This document shows positions 1 to 10,520 of a stretch of DNA of 64,000 nt, one piece after another. Position 1 is the first letter of the stretch; each line of letters begins with the position of its first letter. Source of the stretch: Nephrocerus scutellatus (taxonomy: Eukaryota; Arthropoda; Insecta; Diptera; Pipunculidae). A program made the position numbers and the translations under genes. A model generated the notes under the pieces. The model searched no databases and was not told where the DNA came from. It was given only the letters and a program-made list of their open reading frames with translations. The DNA lies in NCBI GenBank assembly GCA_947095585.1, contig OX352763.1, positions 24,539,462 through 24,603,461 of the forward strand. Direction: 5' to 3'.

Positions 1-1574
1 TGTTTAGCTTAAGTGTATAAAGCGGTACAGCCGTTGGTCTAAAATCGGCATTGCATACAACAGATGTATTGTGTCTTTTGAAAAGGCCGAAATCGTGGCA
101 ACAGTTGTATCGTTGATCAAGTTTAATGTTATACTTAAATGTGTTCTTAACCAAAAAGCATATAGCTTAAGTTCTAATCTGAAACGAATAATATTGTTAC
201 TTATTGGCTTAAGTGTTTTTTTTTTTCAGTTTCTCTTTAACATCGTTCACCATTGTGTGAGCAACCAGCAACAAACATTGCATTCCAATAGATGTTACAC
301 ATCACTTGATGTTTGCAATAATTTTGTTCTCCAATAAACACTAACGAAGGAAATTTGGCAAAATTGGCACACCCACAAATTGTGGCAGCAATAACCCTCG
401 AAACTCTTAGCGAGTCATAAAATTCACAACAATTCAACAAGCTCCCAGCGTAGTAGAAATTTCGAACAACCCTTTCCGAACGGCTGTTTCATCCTTCATC
501 CCTTACGACAATAAGTACAAAATGGACTCGAGTTCTATTAAAGGTTCAAGCAAATCAGCGGGGAACATACGTTGTCTCATTAAAAATTCCCTCAAAATTT
601 TGTTTATAAACCTGGAGTTATACTGTCGCTGCCTATAGAGTCCACCTATAATCACTGAATGGAAAAGCTTCCATTTTACTGCAAACTTTTTTATCTGTAG
701 TTGGCTCTTACGTTTTATTTTGCACTAAACTATGACTTTGCACTCACTCCTACAGGACACAAAATAAAGTGTTCCGTCTATGTATAGCCATGTGGTGTCA
801 TTTGTCAAAATGCACAACCCATAAAGGAGCAACGGCTAGCGTATGAAGCGTATTCTCCAAATTCGGGAGTACATAAAATATGAAGTATACTCGTACTCAC
901 GTGCTTCAGCTTCTTTAAAATATTCCTCTGCGGTTTGGACACGTGCCAATACCAAAAACGCATTATCGCATTATTATAAGTAGGTTTTTTGTTGTTGTAG
1001 GTACTTTGTCATTTTATTCCATGATGGGATCGTATATATATTTGTATGTGTCTTGCGATTGCTTAATATGAGTAATATATTTTAGTAACGCCGATTATGT
1101 CACTTCAAGGAGAGCCGACTTTCGCGTACGTTAAGGGATATGACTATGATGAGGGCTGTTTGAATCTGGTCATGAAAACAACAGGGTAAAGGTTTCATAA
1201 TTTTTTTTTTATATTATCTCCGGTCACTTTCAAATATTAATAGAAAGTATATCCACGTGTGCAAAATTTTAATAAAATCGGGCTTTGAGAAGTGGGTTAA
1301 AAATTGATCACAAGATCTGACCAGCCAGCCAGTCCGCCAGCCACGGGCACTCGAAGTTAATATAGAGAATTTAAAAACTGGACGGATGGGATGGATTGAA
1401 AGGTTTTATCATATTCAATACCTAAAAGTCTTATGCATATAGAGCGATGCTATGTTCACAAATTTATTTTCTGTATTTATAAGCCATCTATTGTCTAGTA
1501 AAGTAAACCTCACAATGACGCCATCGCAAGCCGAGTTATAAATAATTGTTTTGAAACAAGTCCCATTAAATTCT
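1..1574. other. AT-rich stretch, no gene recognised
   Basis: AT-rich DNA with poly-T runs and a short CCAG-rich patch near 1321-1345. Short ORFs on both strands resemble no family I know. No tandem array or terminal inverted repeat was seen. From about 1575 the sequence turns into an ACAAACAG-like microsatellite that belongs to the next feature. Confidence 0.5.
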
Positions 1575-2088
1575 GTCTGTTATAAGTCGCGATATACGAG
1601 CAGACAAACTCACAAACAAACAAAAATACAAACAGGCATAAAAACAAATCAGATAAACAGACAAACAATTTTTTATAATACCCTAACCCATATGGCAGAC
1701 ACCGCGACCTGAAAGATCTATTCTATCTTAAGGTTTCTTTATTCTAAGAGACGTACCACCTGCCTAATGAACGATACGATAGTACATCCTTCTCAACTCC
1801 GCTGTCGAACCATATTTCCTTGTAAAAGATGGGTCTCCTTAACCAAAGTAAAGCTGGGCATTCACAGAGAATGTGCTCGGATGATTTTTCATCTTCCGAG
1901 CAGAACCTAGATTCCGTCTCTGAGCCCACACCAATTTTCTTTCGGAGATACCGCAAGCCACAATGACCTGTTAGAAAACTCACCAGCTTCATAATGCTAT
2001 ACCTATTAAAGTTAAAGATTTCCTTGTAGAAAAAGGGCGTGATTAATTGTTTGGATTGCTTTAGCCACGGGACGCTTTCCCAGTGGGC
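1575..2088 (-). mobile_element. 5'-truncated LOA/I-like LINE, C-terminal tail plus microsatellite 3' tail
   Basis: On the minus strand about 110 codons match the domain that follows RNase H in LOA/I/R1-like non-LTR retrotransposons: a TGH motif, then a Cys-His knuckle reading FCSEDEKSSEHILCECPAL, ending GRWYVS and a stop near 1744. The 3' UTR (1667-1743) contains an AATAAAG signal-like motif and then runs into a microsatellite of GTTTGTCTG-like units (1575-1666, read on the minus strand). The start at about 2088 is a truncation: the codons upstream come only from the microsatellite of the neighbouring copy. The knuckle assignment is family knowledge; the clade is inferred from a short stretch. 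No RT or RNase H core remains in this copy. Confidence 0.7.
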
Positions 2089-2340
2089 CAGACAAACAAA
2101 CAGATATACAAACGAACCGGACAAACAGACAAACCAACAAACAGACAAACAAACAAATTTTTTATAATACCCTAACCCATATGGCAGACACCGCGACCTG
2201 AAAGATCTTTTCTATCTTAAGGTTTCTTTATTCTAAGAGACGTACCACCTGCCTAACAGATAAACAAACAAACAGACAAAAAAACAATTAAACAATCGAA
2301 CAATCAAGCATACAACCAATAAAACAACTAAGCAATCAAA
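2089..2340 (-). mobile_element. Second, shorter copy of the same LINE 3' end with its own tail
   Basis: Bases 2156-2256 repeat 1667-1767 at a constant offset of 489 with a single visible substitution, so this is the last ~101 bp of the same element, heavily 5'-truncated. It is followed (2089-2155) by its own CAAACAGA-type tail. Another stretch of CAAACAGA/CAATCAA-like units lies upstream at 2257-2340. It has no coding capacity. It is either an independent insertion into the tail of a previous copy or a tandem duplication. Confidence 0.65.
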
Positions 2341-2420
2341 CAAACACCTTAAATATTAGTTTCGCTCATTATGCCGCAATTATATTCCATAAATAATCGG
2401 AAGGAAACAATAATTCTATA

Positions 2421-2661
2421 TATAGGGTGTCTCAACAAGAGCGCCGCATTTAAATTTGCCGCCATTTTGTTAATACGAGTTGAACGGTGATTTTTTTGAC
2501 ATTTGTCACGTACAGACCACGCAATTTAAGAATATGGAGAAGTGTTCAAACCAACAATGTTTAATTATTGTAAAAACACATTACAAAAAAAATTGTGAAA
2601 GTTTTGCGAGAACAGTTCGCCAATTACGTCAAATCCAGCGCTCTTGTTGGGACACCCTATA
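2421..2661 (+). mobile_element. Internally deleted mariner-like element with both TIRs
   Basis: A 241-bp unit bounded by 24-bp terminal inverted repeats that differ at one position; the core of the left end is GGGTGTCTCAACAAGAGCGC. TA dinucleotides flank both sides, as expected for mariner target duplication. Between the TIRs the plus strand keeps the start of a transposase: from the ATG at 2534, MEKCSNQQ leads into a helix-turn-helix-like stretch with KTHYKKN and TVRQLRQ, then runs straight into the right TIR. The DDD catalytic region is absent, so the unit cannot encode an active enzyme and would depend on a complete relative. Confidence 0.85.
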
Positions 2662-3424
2662 CTAACTGGCTATATCACTGACGCACAAATTGGTTTACAA
2701 CTGTGATGAGATTCCATGGTTCACAAGTTTTAGCAGAGACACTTTAACAGAACATCATCGCAAACAAAGACAAGAATCATTACATTTTGACAGCAGTATA
2801 GGATATTTTTGCCATATGAGAGCGAATTGTAAATGAAGTTAAATCAAAAGACATGACATCAATTAACAACAGTCGAAATTGGGCTGCGGTACATTTGTTA
2901 AAAAATAATTGATAACTATGATGGAAAAAATACAAATTCCAAATATAAAAGCGACACCTTGCAGTCCGTAGCCTAATTACAGCAAACAGCTTTTACTTCT
3001 TGGCATCTGATTTGCACCCTTTGTGAATTTTGTGGCATTTTCAGATAAATAATTGAGAGGTTTTCCAGAATCCAACGCATCAAGCGAAAGCTCTGTGACC
3101 AAAAAGACGACGGTTTTTGGTGTTTGCTCCTTTTGCGCCGTATAAAGAGCTTTCGAATGCTGCAGTTGAGGGTGGATTCAATTCTTGATAACCCCAAAAT
3201 TCAATAACTAAATGTAGTATGTACCTTTACAAAAATTTACGAATTTAAAATCACCTGTCTGCATTTCAACACACCGTTCTCTATTCAGTGAATCAAATCC
3301 ATACATAGCATAAACTGTTGCGTATGTACACTTTTTATGTCCACCCTTTTCCACTATGGATGCAAATTTTGAATTTATAATAGCTCTTTCGATTTTCAGG
3401 GTATAGTTTGGATTTCTTTCTCGT
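2662..3424. other. No recognisable gene
   Basis: AT-rich sequence. A 74-codon minus-strand ORF (2973-3197, rich in Arg/Lys/Ser) resembles nothing I recognise and may be chance. Confidence 0.4.
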
Positions 3425-3838
3425 AGATTTGGTTTGACGTTCTATTTGGAAACTATACCTAGGGTATGGTGTGATTTTGTGTATTATTTACAAAGTTTTA
3501 TAACCAACACTATATAACTTTGCTATCCTTCGGCAATCGACGGGTAAGGTTTCGTTTACACAGTAAAATTGCGGATAAAGAGCAAAGCAAGCAGACTAAT
3601 TGCTCAGTTTGTTTTTCACATTTCAGTGACCACGACTATTTAAGAACATTTTTACCAAAAATTAATTTAAAAGTGTATACAATAAATAAATATTTTAATA
3701 CTGAATTAAAAGTTTCGGTTTGATGTTCTATTTGCAAAGCATTCACCACGAAAACTCGGAAAACTCTGTCATTTTGACAGCTTAACCGTGTGTATTGTTT
3801 CGGATATGGTTTGAGCAAATCGAAAGAAGCATAAAATT
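3425..3838 (+). repeat. Interspersed repeat X, copy A
   Basis: This segment aligns along its length with the reverse complement of 8661-9080. Shared blocks in order include a TTTGGTTTGRCGTTCTATTT block, a TTTTRTAACCA..ACTATA block, a GGRTAAGGTTTCRTTTA block, AGCAAGCAGACTAAT, a second GTTCTATTTGCAAAGCATTC block, TTTGACAGC and finally TATGGTTTGAGC. Copy A has an extra ~80 bases of AT-rich DNA (about 3635-3715) not in copy B. The TTTGGTTTG-GTTCTATTTG motif occurs twice in each copy. No TIR or coding potential was seen. Confidence 0.7.
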
Positions 3839-4566
3839 CCTCTGTACTTGAAAATGTTAACTTGCACTGTGATCTGCGACCGCTCAACAGTAAAATAACA
3901 GCAGCTGTGGATGTGGACTGGTGAGTAGTGATTGGTGAATAACAAAAAGACATATCTTGATATTTGGCTTCACTTAAGCAGAAGTCTTAGAGTACTCAAT
4001 AATAAATTTAGACTCTAGCTCATCTGAAATCTCATTCCTGCATAATTTTACATAAAATGCGTTTATGAAACTTCACGTTTTATATTAAAAAGTAAAGATT
4101 TTAAAAAGCACACCAAACATAATATAAAATGTTCATATTTTTGAGATTCGAATAAATTAGCACCGTTTGACAAAGTACAGCCTAACGGAAATCTGCATTT
4201 TAAAAATTTAAAATAATTCAATAAGGTCGTATGAAAACAACTCAAACCTAAAAGCTGCAATCACAAGCTTTCAGCCGCTTGTTTTTCTGACATTACTGCC
4301 AGGGTTGCCGTTTTGATCCAATAGGATCATTTTTAGAAAATATATTAAAATAAGATCTAATGGTCTATTTATAAGAAATGTGTTCCATTTTTACTTAGTT
4401 TTTCTTAACTTGCCTGTTTGGGTCAAAACTTACGATCAAAACCGAATCCACTTCTTAAAGCGCGACTATATTCAAATTTTGAATCTTTGCATTATTGTAA
4501 AGTACAAGTATTATAAATGTTTTTGTGTGCATTTAAAAGTTGTCCACTATAGAATTGTGAATTGCT
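3839..4566. other. No recognisable gene
   Basis: AT-rich DNA with several short ORFs of unremarkable composition. No repeat or domain was recognised. Confidence 0.4.
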
Positions 4567-4670
4567 TTTAAAGTTGTTATTTGTAAATTAATAAACTTGT
4601 GTTGTGTTTTATTTGCAATATCCTTTAAGAACTGGAATGCCTAAATTTCGTAACAATATTTTTTTAAAAA
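4567..4670 (+). repeat. Interspersed repeat Y, copy 1
   Basis: About 100 bases match 30129-30225: a shared TTTGTAAATTAATAAACTTG core, then GTGTTG, TTTTATTTGCAA, a diverged middle, GCCTAA and AACAATATTTTTTT. Both copies lie in the same orientation 25.5 kb apart. The family is unknown. Confidence 0.65.
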
Positions 4671-4952
4671 AAGTGTATATTTCTATATTTTATATTATAG
4701 AGCATTCTTAATTATCCAGTTCTGACATTTTGTCGCGCAGTGAACTAAACCATTCTGCTATGTTATATATCGAGTCGTGCGTTAACATTCCTATTTCTTT
4801 ACTCTATCTATGCTCTATTTTTAATAGTCTTATCATTCTTTTCATATAGACTTTTAGCGTGCATATTAATCTTTAATCTTTTTATCAGAAGTATAATTTC
4901 TAACTCGTGTACACAAGTCTACGCACCCACTTTTTGAAATTATATTTCTTGT

Positions 4953-5115
4953 ATGATTTAATTTTTCCATTGTCCGCGACGCAGTGCTGTTCAACCAAAT
5001 ATCCAGTACACAAACCACTAAACGTTTTTAAACGTCTTGGTTGTACTTTGGAGTCTTTTGAGGGTTTTTTTGGTGTTTTTTGGGGTATTTGGGGGTCTTT
5101 TGAAAATGTTTTTTA
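4953..5115 (+). repeat. Short copy of the GTCTTTTGGG minisatellite element
   Basis: The first ~75 bases (TGATTTAATTTTT through CAGTACACAAACCACTAAACG) match 42443-42520. They lead into a few GGAGTCTTTTGAGGGTTTTT-like units, the same repeat that fills 42700-43797. This is a small dispersed copy of that element and shows the unique head it carries before the array. Confidence 0.75.
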
Positions 5116-5220
5116 ATATAAATACAGACAAATATCAATATCATTCATTGACTATTGACGTGACAACATCTCACTACAAGGTTTAAGTGGGTACATGTTC
5201 AAAAAGTAAAATGTTAAATC

Positions 5221-5360
5221 AGACACTGTTATGAGACACAGTTATGAGACACTGTTAAGTGAGACACTGTTAAATGTCGCACTGTTATGAGACACTGTTA
5301 TGAGACACAGTTATGAGATACTGTTAAATGTCGCACTGCTATGAGACACTGTTCAATGAA
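5221..5360 (+). repeat. 13-bp minisatellite, TGAGACACTGTTA-like
   Basis: About ten imperfect copies of TGAGACACTGTTA, with variants such as TGTCGCACTGTTA and CACAGTTA. Two AAATGTCGCACTG variants are spaced about 60 bp apart, hinting at a small higher-order pattern. Confidence 0.85.
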
Positions 5361-5739
5361 ACCATGTTGAAACTATTTTCGGAACTAAGCTATTTCTCAA
5401 GCGATTTGTATAAAATCGGTATGTAGGACTATATTGGCCTTTTAATTTAATCGTAATATCGGTCATAACGTCAAAGAAGTTTCACTTCAACCGCGCGTAA
5501 AGGTTACGCACACTCAAATTTTAAAAGCTCTTTCTTCTCCTACTACTATCGCCGCAGCTGCATTACTATGTTTGGGCAGTGATATGCAATATCCTATATG
5601 CACTATGCACCTACCTCACACCTTTAAATTATTTATTGTATTATATGTGATGTGATGATGCTATATGTGATGAGCTATAGTGCCAGTCATTTCTTTAATC
5701 ATTTCTACATTACTAAATGTTTATAAAATCATCCTTGCG
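5361..5739. other. No recognisable gene
   Basis: AT-rich spacer between the minisatellite and the LINE fragment. A degenerate TATGTGATG repeat lies near 5643-5680. Confidence 0.4.
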
Positions 5740-6430
5740 GTGATTTTCGTAGGCAACGTTCTACAGGTGACCTGATGGCTTATCTCACTGAAAAGTGGAA
5801 CCAGTCTATTCACAAATTTGGTGAAAGTAAAGTTGTTGCACTCGATATTTCCAAGGCATTTGACAGAGTCTGGCATCAAGTTCTTTTGTCGAAAAAGAAT
5901 GCTTATGGAATTAACAACACCGTGCTCGATTGGACTAGTAACTTCCGTTCAATCCCGTTCGAATTGGACGGATTCAACTGTATTGTCTGGGCAGGTGCCC
6001 CCAAGACCTCATTGCATCAGAACCGCGCGTTAAAACTTATTGGTGACGTACATATCGCAAAAACAATCGAATCGCTTGAACATCTTAGGAATGATTTCTG
6101 CCTGTCACTGTCTTATCGCTTTTTCCAAAAGCGGTGTTCAAAAGAATTATCCAGATGCATCCCGCCTATTCTACAATCCATCCGTAATACCCGTGCCTCA
6201 ACTTGAGCTCATGGGTCCACCATTAAGCCTATCCACGGACGTACTAACCAATTCAGAGATTCCTTCTTTAGCTGCACGATAGTTATGTGGAATGATTTGT
6301 CTGATTCTATGATTCCGCATGATCTGCAGTCTTTTAAGACTTTTCCTCTCCCTAATTTCCTAATGCCTACGCTGTGCTAGGCATTATAAGGGTGCGAACC
6401 CCTCTAGCGAGTGTGCATTATAAAAAAAAA
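5740..6430 (+). mobile_element. Family J (jockey-like) LINE fragment with internal deletion
   Basis: The plus strand opens with the conserved RT stretch RRQRSTGDLMAYLTEKW and the LDISKAFDRVWH block carrying the first catalytic Asp of the palm. About 20 codons later the sequence jumps directly to the C-terminal region (AGAPKTSLHQ, KLIGD, LEHLRNDFCLSLSYRF), so the YADD-containing core is deleted. The C-terminal domain then continues in other frames to the stop, and the 3' end shows AAGGGTGCGAACCCC followed by ATTATAAAAAAAA, shared with 37925-37985 and 50150-50185. It is a dead, deleted copy of the element at 35093-37985. Confidence 0.85.
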
Positions 6431-7159
6431 ATTCTTCATTACTAAATCTCAATAACATACAATTAAGCTCATACCATGAGCTGAACGTGTTTGTTTTCTA
6501 CCGGTGCTCTGCTCATTCTATTAACATTGCATTTTTGGTTCTCTGTTCAGCTCGCTTTGAATTTTCTTTAATAATTTCTACATTACTAATACAATTGAAT
6601 TAAAAGCTTTAAACTAGGAAATGATTTTATAACAACCTAAACTTTAACTTTAAAAACTTGATATATACTTTAATTTACGTTAAATGTGCATACATGAAAA
6701 TTAAATAAAATTAAATAAAAAAAATTCAAAATAAACAGCGCATTGTCAGTAAAAGTTTGCAAACGTTGTCACGCTTAAAACCCGGCGGACGTGTAGATGA
6801 CACAGTCTACCATTTTTCATCAAGGAATTAGTAATCAATTTAATGATTATTAAGATATTAAGATTGAAATTTAATGAAAATTCATAATTCTGTTATTATT
6901 TTGTAACACGAAATTAAATTCAAATATATTTCAAGAGTGGTCCATTTTTGATCCATTATTTATAATTAGGTGCAAAGAATTTTTGTACAACGGCAGCACT
7001 GATTATTGGAACTGTCATTCTCTCTGTTGTTGTACAGTTTATTTTATCATTCACTCACATATGCTTTCACTCAAAAACTACCGTACATAAACTTCCACTC
7101 AATTCTGTTACAGCTTGCAGCTTTTTCCTGTTAATTTCACCGTTTCACCGTTTTCACTG
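6431..7159. other. No recognisable gene
   Basis: AT-rich intergenic sequence with short homopolymer runs. Nothing recognised. Confidence 0.4.
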
Positions 7160-8660
7160 CTCTAGCGAGCTATCGGCTGAATGACAGTGACAGGCGGCAC
7201 ACGCGCTCAGTTCAAGTTTAAGCTCGGTCCGGTGCGATTGGTTTTTTTGGGTGTTCGACGGACCGCTACACGTTATTTAGTCGACCTGCAAAGAGAAAAG
7301 AAAAAAGAAATGTGTGTGATGTGTACCAAAAGTGTTCGCTGTACGGCAGTCGGGCAGTGTTGAAAACTGGTAATGCAAATAAGTAAAAGGTATGCAAGGT
7401 AGCGGCATAGTCGAAGACTGCGGCGAATTTCTGTTCTGCTTTCTTCTTTCTTTCCATCTGCTCTGTGTCTGATTGCAGCAGAACTCTTGATGAGCAAACA
7501 AAACAACGCAACATCAAAGTAAAGCAAAATCGGAATTAAATTAAATTGTGTCATTAGTGTAGTGTGTTTCGGCTCGGGAGGATTTCCGCCTTCGTTCGTA
7601 GAGCAATAATTGTGTCGTGCGCTCGCTCACTCGGCCAACTGCCGCTGCTTGACGTTTACCCTTGCGATTGCACAGCGTCTTTGTCTTTTGCAATAATTTT
7701 TGTGATTTGAAATGTGATGTAACAAGAAAGCGTGAAGAAGTCAAATAGGGTACACGACCGCCGCAACGCCGCGTCCCAACCCCCAAAACACCTGACGGTT
7801 TAATTTTAATCAGCTGTAAGTTGCCGTGCCGTGCCGCTGCAATTTACACCGCTATCATCAAAATGTAATCCAATAATTGGTTTCAAAATATTTGAATTCG
7901 AGTGAAAGCAAATTTATAAAAGAGATCTAAGCCGGTTTGTTGGAGGATTCGCGTGCAGATTTCCGAATGATACGTGTGGTACAAATTTTCTCGAGTTAGC
8001 AATAAATAAATAAGAAAGCAATAATCAAGCCAAATTAAAATTAAAATTTTAAATCATCAAATTGGATGATCTGACAAAACGCCTTACTTTACTGTTGGGA
8101 AATGATGAGAAAGTGCGAATTCGATCAAAGTACACAGTAGACACTGACACTGACAGTACGCACTGCTTCACTGTGGGTGGTTGCGATTGTCGTTGGTGGT
8201 TGGTGGATGGATGCTGCAAGGACGACACACTGAGTCTTCTCCAAATTTCACCTTCTCTCTCTCTACATTGTCTATTTCAGCAGGGTGCTTTCTATATGGA
8301 TTTTAGGGATTAATGGGTTGCGCACACATACACACACACACACAGAGCATTGTTAGTTGAGCTTTTATTGTTTCATTAGTGCGGGGGAGAAGGATTTACG
8401 CTTGCCGCGTCGCATCGTCGGCATTCTGAATTTTATTTTACACAATAACGGTGCAGAACGGTGTTACACAGATTTCGCTTTTGTTTATGTGCTTCGATGG
8501 GGGGGAGAGAGTGCGTGTAAGGAAGGACCAGTTTCCTTTGTTTGCTTCGTCTTCTTCTGTGTTATTACTTCTTGTTTCCTGTAGGTTTGCTGCGATAGGG
8601 TAAATGTGACAAAAATTCGTTATTATACATAACAGAAAAAACCCGGAATTAATTAACTTT
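7160..8660. other. Less AT-rich, apparently non-repetitive stretch; possible host regulatory or 5' UTR sequence
   Basis: This stretch has more G+C and CpG than its surroundings and matches none of the repeats found elsewhere in the window. Short ORFs exist on both strands but none resembles a known protein. A (CA)n microsatellite sits at 8328-8345. A TCAGTT initiator-like hexamer occurs at about 7189. The absence of transposon similarity makes it the best candidate for host single-copy DNA such as a promoter or untranslated exon, but that is inference. Confidence 0.3.
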
Positions 8661-9080
8661 TTCTTGGTGCTTAATGCCTCTTTTGATTGGCTCAAACCAT
8701 ACCGGAAACCAAATTCACGGCTATGTATAGATCGAACAGGACACACGCGCCACACGCGCCGCACGCACCAACTTTCAGATCTGTAGGACGTGTGAAAGTT
8801 GGTTAAAATGGTAGCTGTCAAAGTAACAGTGGTTTCGTGGTTTACTTGGTGAATGCTTTGCAAATAGAACGCCAAACCAAAATGTCAAAAACAAACTGTG
8901 CTATTAGTCTGCTTGCTGTCTTTGCGCCATCTTTCTGATTAAATGAAACCTTATCCGTTGATTGCGCACGGTTAACAAAGTTATAGTGTCAGTTATGGTT
9001 ACAAAACTTTGCAAATAAAACACAAAATCAAGCTATCAATCGACTATAGTTTGCAATTAGAACGCCAAACCAAAACCACA
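8661..9080 (-). repeat. Interspersed repeat X, copy B, carrying a satellite-like monomer
   Basis: Read on the minus strand this matches 3425-3838 (copy A) block by block. Directly after the shared TTTGACAGC block it contains an ~85-bp segment (8730-8815) related to the 285-bp satellite, which copy A lacks; afterwards the similarity resumes with GGTATGGTTTGAGC. It is either an insertion of the monomer into this copy or loss from copy A. Confidence 0.7.
8730..8815 (-). repeat. Dispersed monomer related to the 31.5-kb satellite
   Basis: On the minus strand it reads TTTTAACCAACTTTCACACG, then AGATCTGAAAG, then GCGCGTGTGGCGCGTGTG. This is the order of landmarks in the satellite unit (AACCACCTTCCACACGA, AGAGAGCTGAAA, CGTGTCGCGTGTGGGGCGTG). 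The middle of the unit is missing here. Confidence 0.65.
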
Positions 9081-9224
9081 TAAATAGACAAAAGGTCTAA
9101 CACAGATCTTGTAGCGGCTATTCAATTTACATCCAACGTGTTTGGTCTGATTTATCTGACTGCCCTCCGTTGTAATGTCAATCTTTTTTTAAAAACATAA
9201 ACATTGAACGAACATCTCATCATC

Positions 9225-10520
9225 ATCATATTAGGCTCTACAACCGGAGTACGTTCCCGACCTCCCGCAAAATTCTCTCCACCGGTCCCGATTTTAAGCC
9301 GATGTCGTCCAGTTTGGCAACCATAAACTCTGGGCGTCCTGGTCTACGCCATCCTTCCAGCGTAGGCTTGACCAGCCTCGCTGTCGTGTTCCATAAATCC
9401 TACCGCAAAGGACTTCGCTCATGCGAGCTAGGTGTCCTGCCCACCGGAGCCTACCGAGCTTAATTCTCTTCACGATTTCGACATCGCGGTAACGCTCGTA
9501 GATCTCCAATTCCAATGTAGAGTCCAATTCTCCGTAAGACTTATCTCTCGAATGCGGCTAAATCGTCAAAATGATTTTTGCTAAGCACCCATGTCTCGGA
9601 TCTATATGTAAGTACTGGTATGACCATTGTCTTATACACCAGCAGCTTAGATGCTATGGTTAGATTCCTGGATTTTAAAAGTCTTGACAGACTAAAGTAG
9701 GCGTTGTTGTCTCTGAGCAACATAGTCGTGTCAGTTTATTCGGTATGCCGAATTCTTTCATGGCTTTAAAAAAGGTCTACCTGGCTATACTATCATAGGC
9801 GGCTGTAAGGTCTATAAAATTATGGTGTAGTGAGTTTTGAAACTCTAGATATTTTTCAATCACCTGCCTAAGGGTGTAAATCTAAACAGTTGTTGATTTG
9901 CCTGCGATGAAGCCACACTGGTATGGACCAATGATGGCTTTGGCGTATGGGGCTATCCTGTCTTGAAGGAAAGAGGAGAAAATCCTTTACGCCGTACTAA
10001 ACAACGTTATATCATGAAAATTTCTGAACCTCCAATTCCTCACTTAGCTGGACATTAAGCAACTCATCACTCTAAGATGCCTTTGAAATTGGCGAACAGA
10101 TTACCCTCCTTCCCTCCTCGCCTTGCCTTTGCGTAACGCGGTATATATTGCGTCATACCACGGACTCTTTGGTAGAATTCCGCGCCTGGTGCGCTCCTTG
10201 CTCTCTGTACTGTTCTAGTTCACGGACGAGATTCTTCTCCTAGGCTACTTTCTTTCGCTGGTGAACTGTTTTTTTCATATCTTCTGAGCTCTTTATATTC
10301 ATCTTCGCTTGCCCGCGTTGTGGCATTCTTACGTTCGTCACGAACCAGTCGTTCCGATCTCTACGACTACTGCCTAAGATGGAGTCAGCACTTCAGCAGT
10401 ACTACTGACAGTATTCTAAAGGCGTCCCCATTTCTCTTCAACGTCCGGCATATCAGCCCCAGGACTTACTCTTCGTGCATTTAGGGCGAGTACTATCGCT
10501 TGACCGCTTTTCCTTTACTG
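9225..10520 (-). mobile_element. Family B non-LTR retrotransposon, degraded RT and C-terminus
   Basis: Read from 10520 down, the minus strand shows pieces of one polyprotein: an endonuclease-RT linker rich in basic residues and FYQRVRGMTQYIPRYAK (about 10110-10190), the RT finger/palm start YQCGFIAGKSTT and NFIDLTAAYDSIAR (about 9790-9930), the thumb (ANN-type stretch DNNAYFSLSRLLKSR with VLTYRSETW, 9541-9723), and the conserved C-terminal block RRIKLGRLRWAGHLARM with a final LRWKDGVD (9294-9527). The catalytic YADD part is deleted between the AYDSIAR and thumb pieces. Stops and frameshifts separate all pieces. The element ends near 9225 in a CAT-rich stretch. Similarity in style to 40500-40885 suggests the same family. 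Confidence 0.8.

Noticed and set aside
4380..5116. Short ORFs such as 4380-4571 and 4907-5116
   Set aside because: AT-rich or minisatellite-derived sequence without protein similarity.
8062..8875. ORFs at 8062-8313, 8357-8584 and 8438-8875 as possible exons
   Set aside because: Low-complexity composition, no known domain, and the last overlaps repeat X copy B. I kept only a general note on this stretch.
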